Source of the DNA: CAWBXL01 sp963837365
Lineage (GTDB): Bacteria; Acidobacteriota; Terriglobia; Terriglobales; Acidobacteriaceae
Assembly (NCBI GenBank): GCA_963837365.1
Contig: CAWIMW010000001.1
Span: forward strand, 1,054,001-1,118,000
Reading direction: 5' to 3'
DNA length: 64,000 nucleotides
Both the position numbers and the translations under genes were made by a program. Positions 1 through 8,839 of this stretch are shown here, piece after piece. A model generated the notes under the pieces. That model searched no databases, had not been told where the DNA came from, and saw nothing but the letters and a program-made list of their open reading frames with translations. Each line of letters begins with the position of its first letter. Position 1 is the stretch's first letter.

Positions 1-1
1 C

Positions 2-2245
2 GCGCCCGTCGGAGGGTTCGGCGCAGGCACATTCTCCCGCACCTATCGCGGCGATTTTTCCCGCTGGCACATCAAGGGAGGCGTGCACAAATATCAGACG
101 ATCTGGGCGAACCAGTTCGCCATGTATCAGAAGTCGGAGGGCGCGTCTGAAGGCACGGCGCAGGTGCTGACCGCCACGCACCCAGATGGAAACCAGCTTG
201 CCAACTGGAAATGGGACTACCCAGTGGGAGCAGGCGATTATTACTCGCTCTACCCCAAATCCTGGTACGACTACAAATGGGAAAAATTCCCCGCGCAGGT
301 GACGCTGGAGCAGTTCTCGCCGATCCTCCCCGACAATTACAAAGAGAGCAGCTACCCGGTTGCCGTCTATCGCTGGCATGCGGAGAATCCTACTGACAAG
401 GCAGTCACCGTTTCAGTTCTGCTCAGCTGGCAGAACTTGTTGGGAGCGTTCCGGACATTTGGTCTGGACTTTGCGGGGGCACAGTATGCCGGCAACATCA
501 ATCAATTCGTTAGCGAGCCTGCCGCAGGCGGGGCCATCAAGGGCATCGTCTTTGATCGCGAGCGTCCCAAAGGAGTTCCCGAAGAATGGGACGGCCAATG
601 GGTCATCGCTACGCAGGAAGCTCCCGGCACCGAAGTGAGCTATCAAACCACATGGGTTGACGGGGCCAAAGGCGACAATACCGCCAGCGGGCTTTGGCAG
701 GCTTTTGCCAGCGACGGCCGTCTGCCCAACAGCAACAAATCCTGGATCAGCAGCGGTGAGCAGATCAATGGCGCAATTGCCGTCAGGTTCACGCTGAAAC
801 CGGGCGAGAAGCGCACAGTCCCCATGGTGATTTCCTGGGACATGCCGGTGGTGCAATTCGGTTCCGGCCGCAAATGGTATCGACATTACACGGAATTCTT
901 CGGCGCGGATGGAAAGAACGGCTGGAAAATCGCCCGCGAAGGCCTGCTCAATGCCACCAAGTGGAGCGATGCCATTGATGCATGGCAGGCTCAATACGTC
1001 AACGACGACAGCAAGCCGTTGTGGTATCGGGGAATGTTGTTCAACGAAATGTACATCCTCGCCGATGGCGGATCATTCTGGGGACACCAGATCGGCGCGG
1101 CACCCCAGACCCGTGACACCTTCAGTTTCATGGAGTGCTATGACTATCCGTTCTACGGAACGCTCGATGTGCGCTTCTATGGCTCCATGCCGTTGACCAA
1201 ATTCTGGCCGGAGCTGGACAAGCAAGCGCTCCGCCAATTTGCCGACACCGTCCCACGGGAGTGGCCGGATAAACAGGTGTGGGCGTGGAAGACCCTGCAA
1301 ACCGGCGAATTGAATTACAAAATAAGAAAGATCAAGGGAGCAGTCCCGCACGATCTGGGGGTGCCGCAGGAAGACCCATTCCTTCAGCCCAATCAATTCA
1401 ACTGGCAGAACACCAGCGACTGGAAGGACCTCAACAGCAAATTTGTCCTGATGATCTACCGCGATTACGTTTTCGGGGGAAAGAAAGACGCAGCATTTCT
1501 CCGCGACACCTGGCCGGCGGTGCAGGAAGCCCTCGAGCATCTGAAGAAATACGACCGCAACGGCGATGGCATTCCTGAAAACGACGGCTTTCCCGACCAG
1601 ACCTACGATGTCTGGGTCGTCCGCGGAGAAAGCGCGTATACAGGCGGCCTCTGGCTGGCGGCCCTACGAGCAGCCGAAGAAATTGCCCACGCATTGAATG
1701 ATGTCAAAGCCGCAACCAGCTACCATGATCTGTTCGCCAAAGCCCAGGCCAGCTACATCAAGAAACTTTGGAACGGCGAATACTTTAGCTATGACACGCT
1801 CAGCGAATACAAAGACAACGTGCAGGCCGACCAGCTGGCCGGACAGTGGTATGCGGACATGACCGGCCTGGGCGACCTGGTCCCCAAGGAAATGCGGCAA
1901 AAAGCGCTGAAGAAAATTTATGACTACAACGTGATGAGGTTTGCCAAAGGCGAGATGGGCGCAGTCAACGGCATGGCGGCCGACGGCAGCATCATCAAGA
2001 CCAACGAGCAGGTGCAGGAAGTCTGGGTCGGTACAACATTCAGTGTGGCGGCGTTGATGTTGAGCGAAGGCATGAAAGACGAAGCCTATCGCACCGCGTG
2101 GGGCATCTATCACACCAGCTACGAAACCCAAGGCTACTGGTTCCGCACTCCGGAGGCATGGGAAATTGACGGACACTATCGCGCCGGGATGTACATGCGT
2201 CCGGCAGCCATTTGGGCCATGGAGATGACCGCGCCACCAAAGTAA
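2..2245 (+). CDS. GH116 glucosylceramidase-type glycoside hydrolase (5' truncated)
   Basis: The reading frame is open from base 2, so the start lies before the window. The first visible residues (APVGGFGAGTFSR, then GDFSRWH) are the N-terminal beta-sandwich signature of the GBA2/GH116 family. The C-terminal half is the (alpha/alpha)6 catalytic barrel. It carries FMECYDYPFYGTLDV, whose Glu (codon at 1133) matches the family nucleophile, and DQTYDVW (around 1595-1612), which contains the family acid/base Asp. GH116 enzymes cleave beta-glucosides or beta-xylosides, or glucosylceramide in animals; the bacterial substrate cannot be read from sequence. About 748 residues are visible. The GTG at 83 is not a credible start because conserved motifs lie upstream of it. 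Confidence 0.88.
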   Translation, partial: APVGGFGAGTFSRTYRGDFSRWHIKGGVHKYQTIWANQFAMYQKSEGASEGTAQVLTATHPDGNQLANWKWDYPVGAGDYYSLYPKSWYDYKWEKFPAQVTLEQFSPILPDNYKESSYPVAVYRWHAENPTDKAVTVSVLLSWQNLLGAFRTFGLDFAGAQYAGNINQFVSEPAAGGAIKGIVFDRERPKGVPEEWDGQWVIATQEAPGTEVSYQTTWVDGAKGDNTASGLWQAFASDGRLPNSNKSWISSGEQINGAIAVRFTLKPGEKRTVPMVISWDMPVVQFGSGRKWYRHYTEFFGADGKNGWKIAREGLLNATKWSDAIDAWQAQYVNDDSKPLWYRGMLFNEMYILADGGSFWGHQIGAAPQTRDTFSFMECYDYPFYGTLDVRFYGSMPLTKFWPELDKQALRQFADTVPREWPDKQVWAWKTLQTGELNYKIRKIKGAVPHDLGVPQEDPFLQPNQFNWQNTSDWKDLNSKFVLMIYRDYVFGGKKDAAFLRDTWPAVQEALEHLKKYDRNGDGIPENDGFPDQTYDVWVVRGESAYTGGLWLAALRAAEEIAHALNDVKAATSYHDLFAKAQASYIKKLWNGEYFSYDTLSEYKDNVQADQLAGQWYADMTGLGDLVPKEMRQKALKKIYDYNVMRFAKGEMGAVNGMAADGSIIKTNEQVQEVWVGTTFSVAALMLSEGMKDEAYRTAWGIYHTSYETQGYWFRTPEAWEIDGHYRAGMYMRPAAIWAMEMTAPPK

Positions 2246-2256
2246 TGAAAAAGCTA

Positions 2257-2318
2257 GCCGCAGATTACGCGGATTTTCGCAGATTTATGATCCGCGTTCA
2301 TCTGCGTAAATCCGCGGC
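2257..2318. repeat. Dispersed palindromic repeat, family A, copy 1
   Basis: Intergenic palindrome opening with GCCGCAGATTACGCGGAT and closing with ATCTGCGTAAATCCGCGGC, followed by AAAAGTTTTTGAT. Near-copies lie at 6971-7045 and 46866-46928, in the same orientation and with the same AAAGTTTT-like right flank. It sits directly after the GH116 stop and could fold as a long hairpin. It has no T-run typical of a terminator. Confidence 0.75.
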
Positions 2319-2387
2319 AAAAGTTTTTGATTTGTGAAACCTTTCAACCTTTGGTGAATCAACTTGGCAGGCGAGGTGTCGGCCGCG

Positions 2388-3164
2388 ATGAGGATTTTAG
2401 CTGCTGTTTTGTTAGTTCAATGGTTTGTCGGTTGTGTGGGCCTGGCCGCTGTGGAAGCGCCCAAGGCCACCACAACACCAGTGTTGGTAGAGCTATTCAC
2501 CTCGGAAGGCTGCTCCAGTTGCCCACCAGCGGACAACTTGCTCCGTCAACTGGACGCCCAACCCATCCCCGGCGTGGAGTTAATCGTCCTCAGCGAGCAC
2601 GTAGACTATTGGAACCACATCGGCTGGAAAGACCCCTACTCTTCCAAATTTTTCAGTGACCGCCAGAGCGCCTACGCTCAAAGACTGGGCAGTGGCGCCG
2701 TCTACACTCCGCAGATGATCGTTGACGGCACGCGTGAATTCGTGGGCAGTGACCGCAAGGAAGCGCAGAAGGCAATCGATAAATCCCGCAGTGACGAAAA
2801 ATTGCCGGTCACCCTTTCCGGCGCAACCCTCCGCGATGGGCTACTGCACGCGCGGATTGAAGTCGGCTTGCTTCCTGAATCGCTGCACGCCCGCTCGGCC
2901 GATGTATACGTCGCAGTCGCTCTGAATCATGCCGAGTCGCAGGTCCTGCGAGGGGAAAACGAAGGCCGCCGCCTTCAGCATGTTGCGGTTGTGCAAAGCG
3001 TTACCAAGATTGGAAGCGTGAACAAGAGCAAGAATTTTGCCCTGGAAACCGCGGTCAAAGTGGACCGGAAGGACGATCCCGCAAATCTGCGGGTCATGGT
3101 CTTCGCCCAGGATCCGGTTTCGGGCAGAGTGCTGGGAGCGATGCTTCAGCAAATCGGGAAATGA
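2388..3164 (+). CDS. Secreted DUF1223 thioredoxin-fold protein
   Basis: 258 residues. The start is placed at the ATG at 2388, which gives a clean signal peptide (MRILAAVLLVQWFVG...); the in-frame TTG at 2364 is less likely. The mature protein opens with VLVELFTSEGCSSCPPAD, the DUF1223 signature: a thioredoxin-like strand and a CxxC-like Cys pair (CSSC). YTPQMIVDG follows in mid-protein, the conserved second motif. DUF1223 proteins are predicted periplasmic with no established reaction; redox activity is an inference from the Cys pair. It is a lone gene between a repeat and a convergent micro-gene. Confidence 0.85.
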   Translation: MRILAAVLLVQWFVGCVGLAAVEAPKATTTPVLVELFTSEGCSSCPPADNLLRQLDAQPIPGVELIVLSEHVDYWNHIGWKDPYSSKFFSDRQSAYAQRLGSGAVYTPQMIVDGTREFVGSDRKEAQKAIDKSRSDEKLPVTLSGATLRDGLLHARIEVGLLPESLHARSADVYVAVALNHAESQVLRGENEGRRLQHVAVVQSVTKIGSVNKSKNFALETAVKVDRKDDPANLRVMVFAQDPVSGRVLGAMLQQIGK

Positions 3165-3230
3165 CTGTTTACGAGGCGCGCTTGTTATCAGAATCAGGGG
3201 AAGCGGAAGGAGGAGCGGGAGGGCTGCAAA

Positions 3231-3353
3231 CTAGTACGACATATCGCGCTTGCGCGCGCGGGCGGCCTGTTCGGCAATCTGGCGTTCCTCGTTCACGACC
3301 GCCATATAGATCAATCCAAACGCCAGAACCATCGCGAGAATCACTGAACTCAT
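3231..3353 (-). CDS. 40-residue single-pass membrane micro-protein
   Basis: ATG at 3353, stop at 3231-3233. A run of about 19 hydrophobic residues (SSVILAMVLAFGLIYMAVV) is followed by a charged tail with NEERQIAEQAARARKRD. The upstream sequence GGGGGTGAACCT before the ATG gives a purine-rich ribosome site. The single N-terminal membrane segment and positive C-terminus predict an inner-membrane peptide with a cytoplasmic tail. I do not recognise a family. Coding is supported only by the start, ribosome site and strongly patterned composition. Confidence 0.5.
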   Translation of the reverse strand: MSSVILAMVLAFGLIYMAVVNEERQIAEQAARARKRDMSY

Positions 3354-3506
3354 AGGTTCACCCCCGTTGCTTGGATCACTCTAGTTCCGTAGCCCAGAAA
3401 GCCGCAAGATCACGGAGGAATACGGCAGTGGTTACTATTGGTGCGAATGTGAATAAAACCCATGCTCTCGCGGGGTTACAGGGACTTTGATACAGTAAAT
3501 CACCGC

Positions 3507-4544
3507 ATGAAACCAGTCCGCAGCTTCGCCAGCGACAACAATGCCGGGGTCCACCCGAAGATTATCCGCGCTATTGCGGAAGTGAACCAGGGACACGCGG
3601 TCGGTTACGGCGACGATCCCTACACCCAGGCAACACTGCGCAATTTCCGCGAACATTTCGGGCGAGGAACGGAAGTCTTCGTGGTGTTCAACGGAACTGC
3701 GGCTAACGTCTTGAGTTTTGCCGCCCTGACGAACCCTTACCACGCCGTCATCTGCGCCGAAGCCGCGCATGTCTACGTGGACGAATGTGGCGCGCCGGAG
3801 AAACTAACCGGCTGCAAGCTGATTCCGGTCCCGGCAGTGGATGGCAAATTGACCGTGGAGGCGGTACAGCACGCCTACCACGGAATCGGCGACCAGCATC
3901 ATGTTCAGCCCAGAGTGATATCCATCACCCAGTCCACCGAAGTGGGCACGGTTTACAAGCCGGAAGAGATCAAAGCTCTGGCCCGTTTTGCCCATGAGCG
4001 CGAGATGTTCCTGCACGTGGACGGAGCACGCATCGCCAATGCCGCCGCCAGTCTTAAGCTGAATCTGCGCGAGGCAACGCGCGACCTGGGAGTCGATGTG
4101 CTCTCCTTCGGCGGCACCAAGAACGGAGCCATGGGGGCCGAAGCCGTGGTATTTTTCAATCCAGACTTGAGCAAAGACTTCCTGTTTCGCCGCAAGCAGG
4201 GAATGCAACTTGCTTCTAAGATGCGCTACATCTCGGCACAACTGGATGCGCTGTTGTTGGATGATCTTTGGTTGCGCAACGCCCGCCACTCCAACCGCAT
4301 GGCCAAGCTGCTCGAGCGGAAGCTGAGAGAAATCCCTGGCGTCGAAATCGCCTACAAAGTAGAAGCCAACGGCGTATTCGCCAGGATCCCGCAGGAAGCC
4401 ATCGCGCAAATCAAGAGGCGCTATTTCTTCTATATGTGGGATGAATCTCAATCCATGGTGCGCTGGATGTGTTCCTGGGATACAACAGAGGAAGATGTAG
4501 AAGAGTTTGTGAAATTCGTGGCAAGAACCATCAATCCTCACTGA
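3507..4544 (+). CDS. ltaE: Threonine aldolase family PLP enzyme
   Basis: 345 residues from the ATG at 3507; the upstream in-frame ATG at 3462 only adds non-conserved residues. The protein opens with SFASDNNAGVHPKI and GHAVGYGDDPYT, typical of L-threonine or L-allo-threonine aldolases. HVDGARIANAAASL carries the cofactor-binding Asp, and SFGGTKNGAMGAE the Schiff-base Lys. These enzymes cleave threonine or allo-threonine to glycine and acetaldehyde in the cytoplasm; stereospecificity cannot be told here. Its 3' end overlaps the convergent gene at 4531-4695 by 14 bases. Confidence 0.9.
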   Translation: MKPVRSFASDNNAGVHPKIIRAIAEVNQGHAVGYGDDPYTQATLRNFREHFGRGTEVFVVFNGTAANVLSFAALTNPYHAVICAEAAHVYVDECGAPEKLTGCKLIPVPAVDGKLTVEAVQHAYHGIGDQHHVQPRVISITQSTEVGTVYKPEEIKALARFAHEREMFLHVDGARIANAAASLKLNLREATRDLGVDVLSFGGTKNGAMGAEAVVFFNPDLSKDFLFRRKQGMQLASKMRYISAQLDALLLDDLWLRNARHSNRMAKLLERKLREIPGVEIAYKVEANGVFARIPQEAIAQIKRRYFFYMWDESQSMVRWMCSWDTTEEDVEEFVKFVARTINPH

Positions 4545-4695
4545 GCAGTTTGTCCAGAGTAGGTTTGTATTTTTCTTTTTTCTCTTTCCGGTGCGGAACT
4601 ACTTGGGCAGCTGGTGGCGACCCCACTCTTTCTCGCGCCAGGGCTTTGACCGCCGCCACCTTGGTAAATTTCTTCACTTTGCGCTTCTTCGCCAT
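4531..4695 (-). CDS. 54-residue basic protein of unknown function
   Basis: ATG at 4695, stop at 4531-4533, convergent with the threonine aldolase gene. The product begins MAKKRKVKKFTKVAAVKALA and ends YKPTLDKLLSED: a Lys/Arg-rich N-terminus, a short helix-forming stretch and an acidic tail. The composition (about one third Lys/Arg) suggests binding to nucleic acid or ribosome, but this is inference. I recall similar short MAKKRK... proteins in Acidobacteria but cannot name a family. It is too short for ordinary ORF cut-offs. Confidence 0.55.
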   Translation of the reverse strand: MAKKRKVKKFTKVAAVKALARERVGSPPAAQVVPHRKEKKEKYKPTLDKLLSED

Positions 4696-4782
4696 CGCTC
4701 ACATCTTGCCATAACTGGCCTCGCAGCCCCAAAACTGCAATAATTGAAAAGGCCAAAGACCAACGACGTACCAACGAAAACT

Positions 4783-5058
4783 ATGGAAGAGCGCGAGTTT
4801 TTTGACGAACGTCCCGAGAAGAAGCCGGCCACGCTAAACTGCCCGCATTGCCAGCAATCGGCCGAATATGAAATCAACTGGCTAGTGCGCACCAAGAAAC
4901 GCCAGCTCCCCGGCCGGGCCGACGAGCGCGACCGTGCCCGTTTCGCCAAGGCGCGTACCTACATGATCCGCCGCGACGACATGATGGCCTGCAAGAACAT
5001 GCGTTGCCGGAAACGCTTCGAAATTTCCGGTGTGCAGTCGGTCGTTTTTACCGAGTAG
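4783..5058 (+). CDS. Small Cys4 zinc-ribbon-like protein
   Basis: 91 residues from the ATG at 4783 (MEEREFFDERPEKK...); a TTG at 4744 would add 13 residues. LNCPHCQQSAEY near residue 20 and MACKNMRCRKRFEI near residue 75 form two CxxC/CxxxxC knuckles about 50 residues apart, a likely zinc ribbon. The charged linker between them is rich in Arg, Lys and Asp. The function is unknown; a nucleic-acid or protein-binding role is inferred from the fold only. It lies 83 bases before etfB on the same strand. Confidence 0.6.
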   Translation: MEEREFFDERPEKKPATLNCPHCQQSAEYEINWLVRTKKRQLPGRADERDRARFAKARTYMIRRDDMMACKNMRCRKRFEISGVQSVVFTE

Positions 5059-5141
5059 TGCACCAACTGGACGCTTAGTACAAACAGTGGAGTGCCAATT
5101 CCGTCCAGTTCATTTATACTTTCCCCGCTGGGAGAACGCCT

Positions 5142-5912
5142 GTGAAGATCCTTGTCTGCATGAAGCAAGTCCCGCAGAAGGATGCCCCCCTCAAACTGAA
5201 TGAATCCGCCACTTGGGTGAGGGAAGACCTTTCCTACGAAGTGAATGAACCCGACGCCTACGCGCTCGAAGAAGCCCTCCGCCAAAAAGAGAAGCACGGA
5301 GGCGAGGTGGTAGTGATCACCTCCGGTCCACCTCGCGCCCAACAAGTAGTGCGCGAGGCGCTGGCTAAAGGCGCAGACCGGGCCATTCACCTCGAAGACA
5401 ATGCCTTTGTTGGACTCGATGCCTACAATACCGCCAAAGCATTCGCGGTGGCGATCAAAGATGAACAATTCGACCTGATTTTCACCGGCCTGCAATCCGA
5501 TGACTATGGATACGCGCAGACCGGCGTGATTTTGGCGGAACTGCTCGGCTGGCCCCACGCCACCATCATCATGCAAATTGAAAAATCGGACGGTGGTATC
5601 AAAGTAAAACGCGAACTCGAAGCCGGATATTTCCAGTTCGTAGATATGCCACTGCCCGCCGTCTTGACGATTCAGTCCGGCATCAACAAGCTGCGTTACG
5701 CAACATTGATCGGCATCAAGCAGGCCAAGAACAAACCTCTGCGAAAAGTTGCTCTGGCCGAAGTGCAGTCCGCCATCGGCAGCAACCTGCAGAAAATCGA
5801 ACGTCTGTACGTTCCCCAAAAAACCAAGAACACGGAATTCCTGGAAGGTGCACCGGGTGAAATTGCCAAGAAGCTAGTGGAAAAACTACGGAATGAAGTA
5901 CGCGTGCTGTAA
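5142..5912 (+). CDS. etfB: Electron transfer flavoprotein beta subunit
   Basis: 256 residues. GTG start with GGGAGAA ten bases upstream. MKILVCMKQVPQKD and NEPDAYALEEALRQKE are hallmark EtfB/FixA N-terminal motifs, and GLQSDDYGYAQTGVILAELLGWP is the AMP-binding region. With EtfA it forms the soluble heterodimer that takes electrons from dehydrogenases of acyl-CoA and amino-acid catabolism. A TATACT box at 5115-5120, with a weak GTGCCA 17 bases before it, is a possible promoter. It heads the unit etfB, etfA, ETF-QO. Confidence 0.93.
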   Translation: MKILVCMKQVPQKDAPLKLNESATWVREDLSYEVNEPDAYALEEALRQKEKHGGEVVVITSGPPRAQQVVREALAKGADRAIHLEDNAFVGLDAYNTAKAFAVAIKDEQFDLIFTGLQSDDYGYAQTGVILAELLGWPHATIIMQIEKSDGGIKVKRELEAGYFQFVDMPLPAVLTIQSGINKLRYATLIGIKQAKNKPLRKVALAEVQSAIGSNLQKIERLYVPQKTKNTEFLEGAPGEIAKKLVEKLRNEVRVL

Positions 5913-5968
5913 CTGAGAACCGGGAACTGTAAACCAGGAACTGAAATTTACGGTCCGACTGAAAACCA

Positions 5969-6964
5969 ATGCCAAACACGATCTTAGTGGTGGTAGAACA
6001 ACGCGAAGGCAAATTGAACCGGGTCTCCTGGGAGACGCTGACCGCCGGACAGGCGCTGTCCGCAGAGACAGGCTGGGCACTGGAGGCAGCGGTCGTGGGA
6101 AGCGGCGTGTCAGCTTTTGCCACGGAAGTAGCCGGCAAGAAGCTAAGCAAGGTCTACGCGGTAGAATCGCCCAAACTCGAACCCTACACTCCGGATTCTT
6201 TCTCCGCAGCCCTAAAGCAATTCGTAGCATCCAGGCAGCCCAAGCTGGTGCTGATGCCGCACACCTACCAGGTGCGCGACTTTGTCCCCAAACTGGCCAC
6301 GGCAATGGGCCGCACGGTCATCAGCGATTGCATCGGTTATAGAAAAGAAGGTGACAGATTGTTGTTCACCCGCCAGATGTTTCAGGGCAAGCTGGCCGCC
6401 GATGTCAGCTTCACAGGCGATGCCCCCTGGTTTGTGACTTTCCAGAACGGGGCCTTCCGCGGCGATAAAATCGAAGCCGGAGCAAGCGCAGCGCCGGTTG
6501 AAACCGTAAACGTGGAAATTGCCGATGGAGTTTTGCGCAACAAGCCGCAGGAAGTTTTCAAGGAAGCCAAGCAGGCGGTAGACCTGACGCAAGCCGAAAT
6601 CATCGTGGCTGTGGGACGCGGAATCAAGGAACAGAAAAATATCGAGATCGCCAAACATCTGGCTGAAGCGCTGGGAGGTGAAATTGCCGCCTCGCGTCCT
6701 ATCTGCGATTCCGGATGGCTGCCTATGGACCGGCAGATTGGATCGTCCGGCCAAACGGTGGCTCCAAAGCTTTATCTTGCGCTGGGAATTAGCGGAGCCA
6801 TTCAGCATATCGTAGGCATGAAGGGTTCAAGAACGATCATCGCGGTCAATAAAGATTCGGAAGCACCGATTTTTGAAATAGCGGATATTGCGGTTGTAGG
6901 AAATCTGTTCGATGTAGTGCCGCCCCTGATCGAAGAAATAAAGAAAGCGAAAGCAGGAGCCTAA
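5969..6964 (+). CDS. etfA: Electron transfer flavoprotein alpha subunit
   Basis: 331 residues, 56 bases after etfB. The N-terminal domain begins MPNTILVVVEQREGKLNRVSWE. The C-terminal FAD domain has VAVGRGIKEQKNIE, SRPICDSGWLPMDRQIGSSG, LGISGAIQHIVGM and AVNKDSEAPIFEIADIAVVG, the standard EtfA fingerprint. The short N-terminal region without extra ferredoxin cysteines argues for a conventional, non-bifurcating ETF; this is an inference. The gap from etfB contains repeated AACTGAGAACC/AACTGTAAACC-like units similar to family C repeats. Confidence 0.94.
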   Translation: MPNTILVVVEQREGKLNRVSWETLTAGQALSAETGWALEAAVVGSGVSAFATEVAGKKLSKVYAVESPKLEPYTPDSFSAALKQFVASRQPKLVLMPHTYQVRDFVPKLATAMGRTVISDCIGYRKEGDRLLFTRQMFQGKLAADVSFTGDAPWFVTFQNGAFRGDKIEAGASAAPVETVNVEIADGVLRNKPQEVFKEAKQAVDLTQAEIIVAVGRGIKEQKNIEIAKHLAEALGGEIAASRPICDSGWLPMDRQIGSSGQTVAPKLYLALGISGAIQHIVGMKGSRTIIAVNKDSEAPIFEIADIAVVGNLFDVVPPLIEEIKKAKAGA

Positions 6965-6970
6965 AAATCA

Positions 6971-7045
6971 GCCGCGGATCTGCGCAGATCTTCGCGGATC
7001 AAAACTGCCGGGACTTATCCGCGAGAATCCGCGTAAATCCGCGGC
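6971..7045. repeat. Dispersed palindromic repeat, family A, copy 2
   Basis: GCCGCGGATCTGCGCAGATC on the left and AATCCGCGTAAATCCGCGGCC on the right can pair across the etfA to ETF-QO gap. The right flank CAAAGTTTTCTGATG ends in the ATG of the next gene, so the repeat forms much of that gene's untranslated leader. Its layout matches the copies at 2257 and 46866. Confidence 0.75.
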
Positions 7046-7057
7046 CAAAGTTTTCTG

Positions 7058-8773
7058 ATGCTAATCTTCCGCAAACCCGTTGAAGGTATCGAACGCCCGC
7101 AGATGCCCGCCGATGTGGTCATCGTAGGCGGAGGCCCAGCGGGAATGGCGTGCGCTCTGCGTCTTTCGCAACTAATCGACGCACACAACGCCAAAAATCC
7201 AGATGCGCAGCTCAGTAAAGAAAATATCTATGTTCTAGAAAAGGCCCGCGAGGTGGGCCAGCATTGCCTGTCTGGTGCGCTGCTCGATCCACGCTCCATG
7301 CGTGAACTGCTACCCGGATTCGAAAAAGAAGCCCCACTGGAAGCCGAAGTCACTAAAGAAGCGGTCTACTTCCTCACCAAGAACGGCAAGATGAAGCTGC
7401 CCGTAACGCCGCCTCCACTCCGCGACCACGGCAACTATGTAATCTCGCTCAACCGCTTCGTGAAGTGGCTGGGAAGCAAAGTGGAGGAAACCGGCATCAC
7501 CATCTTCACCGGTTTTGCCGGATCGCAACTCCTCTTCGACAACGACCGCGTCACCGGAGTCCGCACCGACGACAAAGGGGTGGATAAACAGGACCAACCC
7601 AAGTCGAACTATGAACCCGGCTATGACATCCAGGCCAAGGTAGTAATCCTGGCAGAAGGTACGCGCGGCTCTCTCACCAAGGAACTCATCACCAAATTCG
7701 ACCTGGCCAAAGACCGCAATCCCCAAACCTACGGCCAGGGAATCAAAGAACTGTGGGAGGTTCCCGCCGGCCGCATCGCCCCAGGAGAAGTCATCTACAC
7801 CATGGGCTGGCCGCTGACGCCGAAGGAGTACGGCGGCGCCTGGATTTACGGCGGCAAAGACAATGTAGTCTCGCTGGGCTTCGTTACCGCGCTTGACTAT
7901 CCCGACCCGCGGACCGACCCGCAACGCGTCTTGCAGGAATTCAAGAAGCACCCATTCGTAGCCAAGCTGCTGGAAGGTGGCAAGATGGTGCGTTACGGAG
8001 CCAAGTCCATGCCCTACGGTGGCTGGTGGTCCATCCCGCCGGTAGCCGGTAATGGCTGGATCATGATCGGAGACTCAGCCGGATTTTTGAATTCAGCGCG
8101 GCTAAAAGGAATTCACCTCGCTATCAAGAGCGCAATGCTGGCCGCTGAGACTGCATTCGAAGCACTGGTAAAAGACGATTCTTCAGCCGCCACGCTGGGA
8201 GCATTTCAAAAGAAAGTTGAATCCAGTTGGATCAAAGAAGAATTATGGAAGGTGCGCAACTTCCACCAGGCCTTCGAGCATGGCTTGTGGCGAGGTCTTT
8301 TCCATGCCGGCCTCCAGCAAGTTACCGGCGGACGTGGTTTGTACAATCGCTATCCTTCGACAGCCGGCTATCAACACCTGAAAAAGCTGGCCGACCTCCC
8401 AACCGATGGCGGCGCCGAAGCGCATCTGCTGGGCCCGGTCAAAGGCGACGGCAAACTGACCTTCGACAAACTGACCGATCTCTACCACTCCGGCACCAAG
8501 CATGAAGAAGACCAGCCCGCGCACCTGGTGATTCACGACACTGACATCTGCAACACTCGTTGCCTCAAAGAATTCGGCAACCCCTGTCAGAATTTCTGTC
8601 CCGCCAACGTGTACGAGATGGTGGACGATTCCACGCAACCCAACGGCAAGCGCATCAGCCTGAACCCATCGAACTGCGTCCACTGCAAGACCTGCGACAT
8701 CGCTGATCCGTATCAGATCATCAATTGGGTTCCACCGGAAGGCGGCGGCGGGCCGAATTATGATGGGATGTAG
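7058..8773 (+). CDS. Electron-transfer flavoprotein:ubiquinone oxidoreductase
   Basis: 571 residues, close to the usual ETF-QO length of about 550-600. Residues around 20-40 hold the FAD dinucleotide-binding motif VVIVGGGPAGMACALRLS. The middle has GDSAGFLNSARLKGIHLA, the second FAD contact. The C-terminus is a ferredoxin-like domain with CNTRC...CQNFC and NCVHCKTCDI, ending in WVPPEGGGGPNYDGM, which is diagnostic of ETF-QO. It is a monotopic membrane enzyme passing electrons from reduced ETF to the quinone pool. It is co-directional with etfBA after a 93-base gap filled by a family A repeat. Confidence 0.94.
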   Translation: MLIFRKPVEGIERPQMPADVVIVGGGPAGMACALRLSQLIDAHNAKNPDAQLSKENIYVLEKAREVGQHCLSGALLDPRSMRELLPGFEKEAPLEAEVTKEAVYFLTKNGKMKLPVTPPPLRDHGNYVISLNRFVKWLGSKVEETGITIFTGFAGSQLLFDNDRVTGVRTDDKGVDKQDQPKSNYEPGYDIQAKVVILAEGTRGSLTKELITKFDLAKDRNPQTYGQGIKELWEVPAGRIAPGEVIYTMGWPLTPKEYGGAWIYGGKDNVVSLGFVTALDYPDPRTDPQRVLQEFKKHPFVAKLLEGGKMVRYGAKSMPYGGWWSIPPVAGNGWIMIGDSAGFLNSARLKGIHLAIKSAMLAAETAFEALVKDDSSAATLGAFQKKVESSWIKEELWKVRNFHQAFEHGLWRGLFHAGLQQVTGGRGLYNRYPSTAGYQHLKKLADLPTDGGAEAHLLGPVKGDGKLTFDKLTDLYHSGTKHEEDQPAHLVIHDTDICNTRCLKEFGNPCQNFCPANVYEMVDDSTQPNGKRISLNPSNCVHCKTCDIADPYQIINWVPPEGGGGPNYDGM

Positions 8774-8839
8774 ACAGATTGTGTAGAGACGGCGGATCGA
8801 CGCAGATCATCTAAAGCGTATGTCGAATTATTAAAACAG

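Noticed and set aside
413..994. 193-codon minus-strand frame inside the GH116 gene
   Set aside because: It lies wholly antisense to a well-conserved catalytic gene and its product has no family pattern. Long antisense frames are expected in GC-rich coding DNA.
4959..5819. 286-codon minus-strand frame over etfB
   Set aside because: It is the antisense of etfB, with no ribosome site or recognisable motif.
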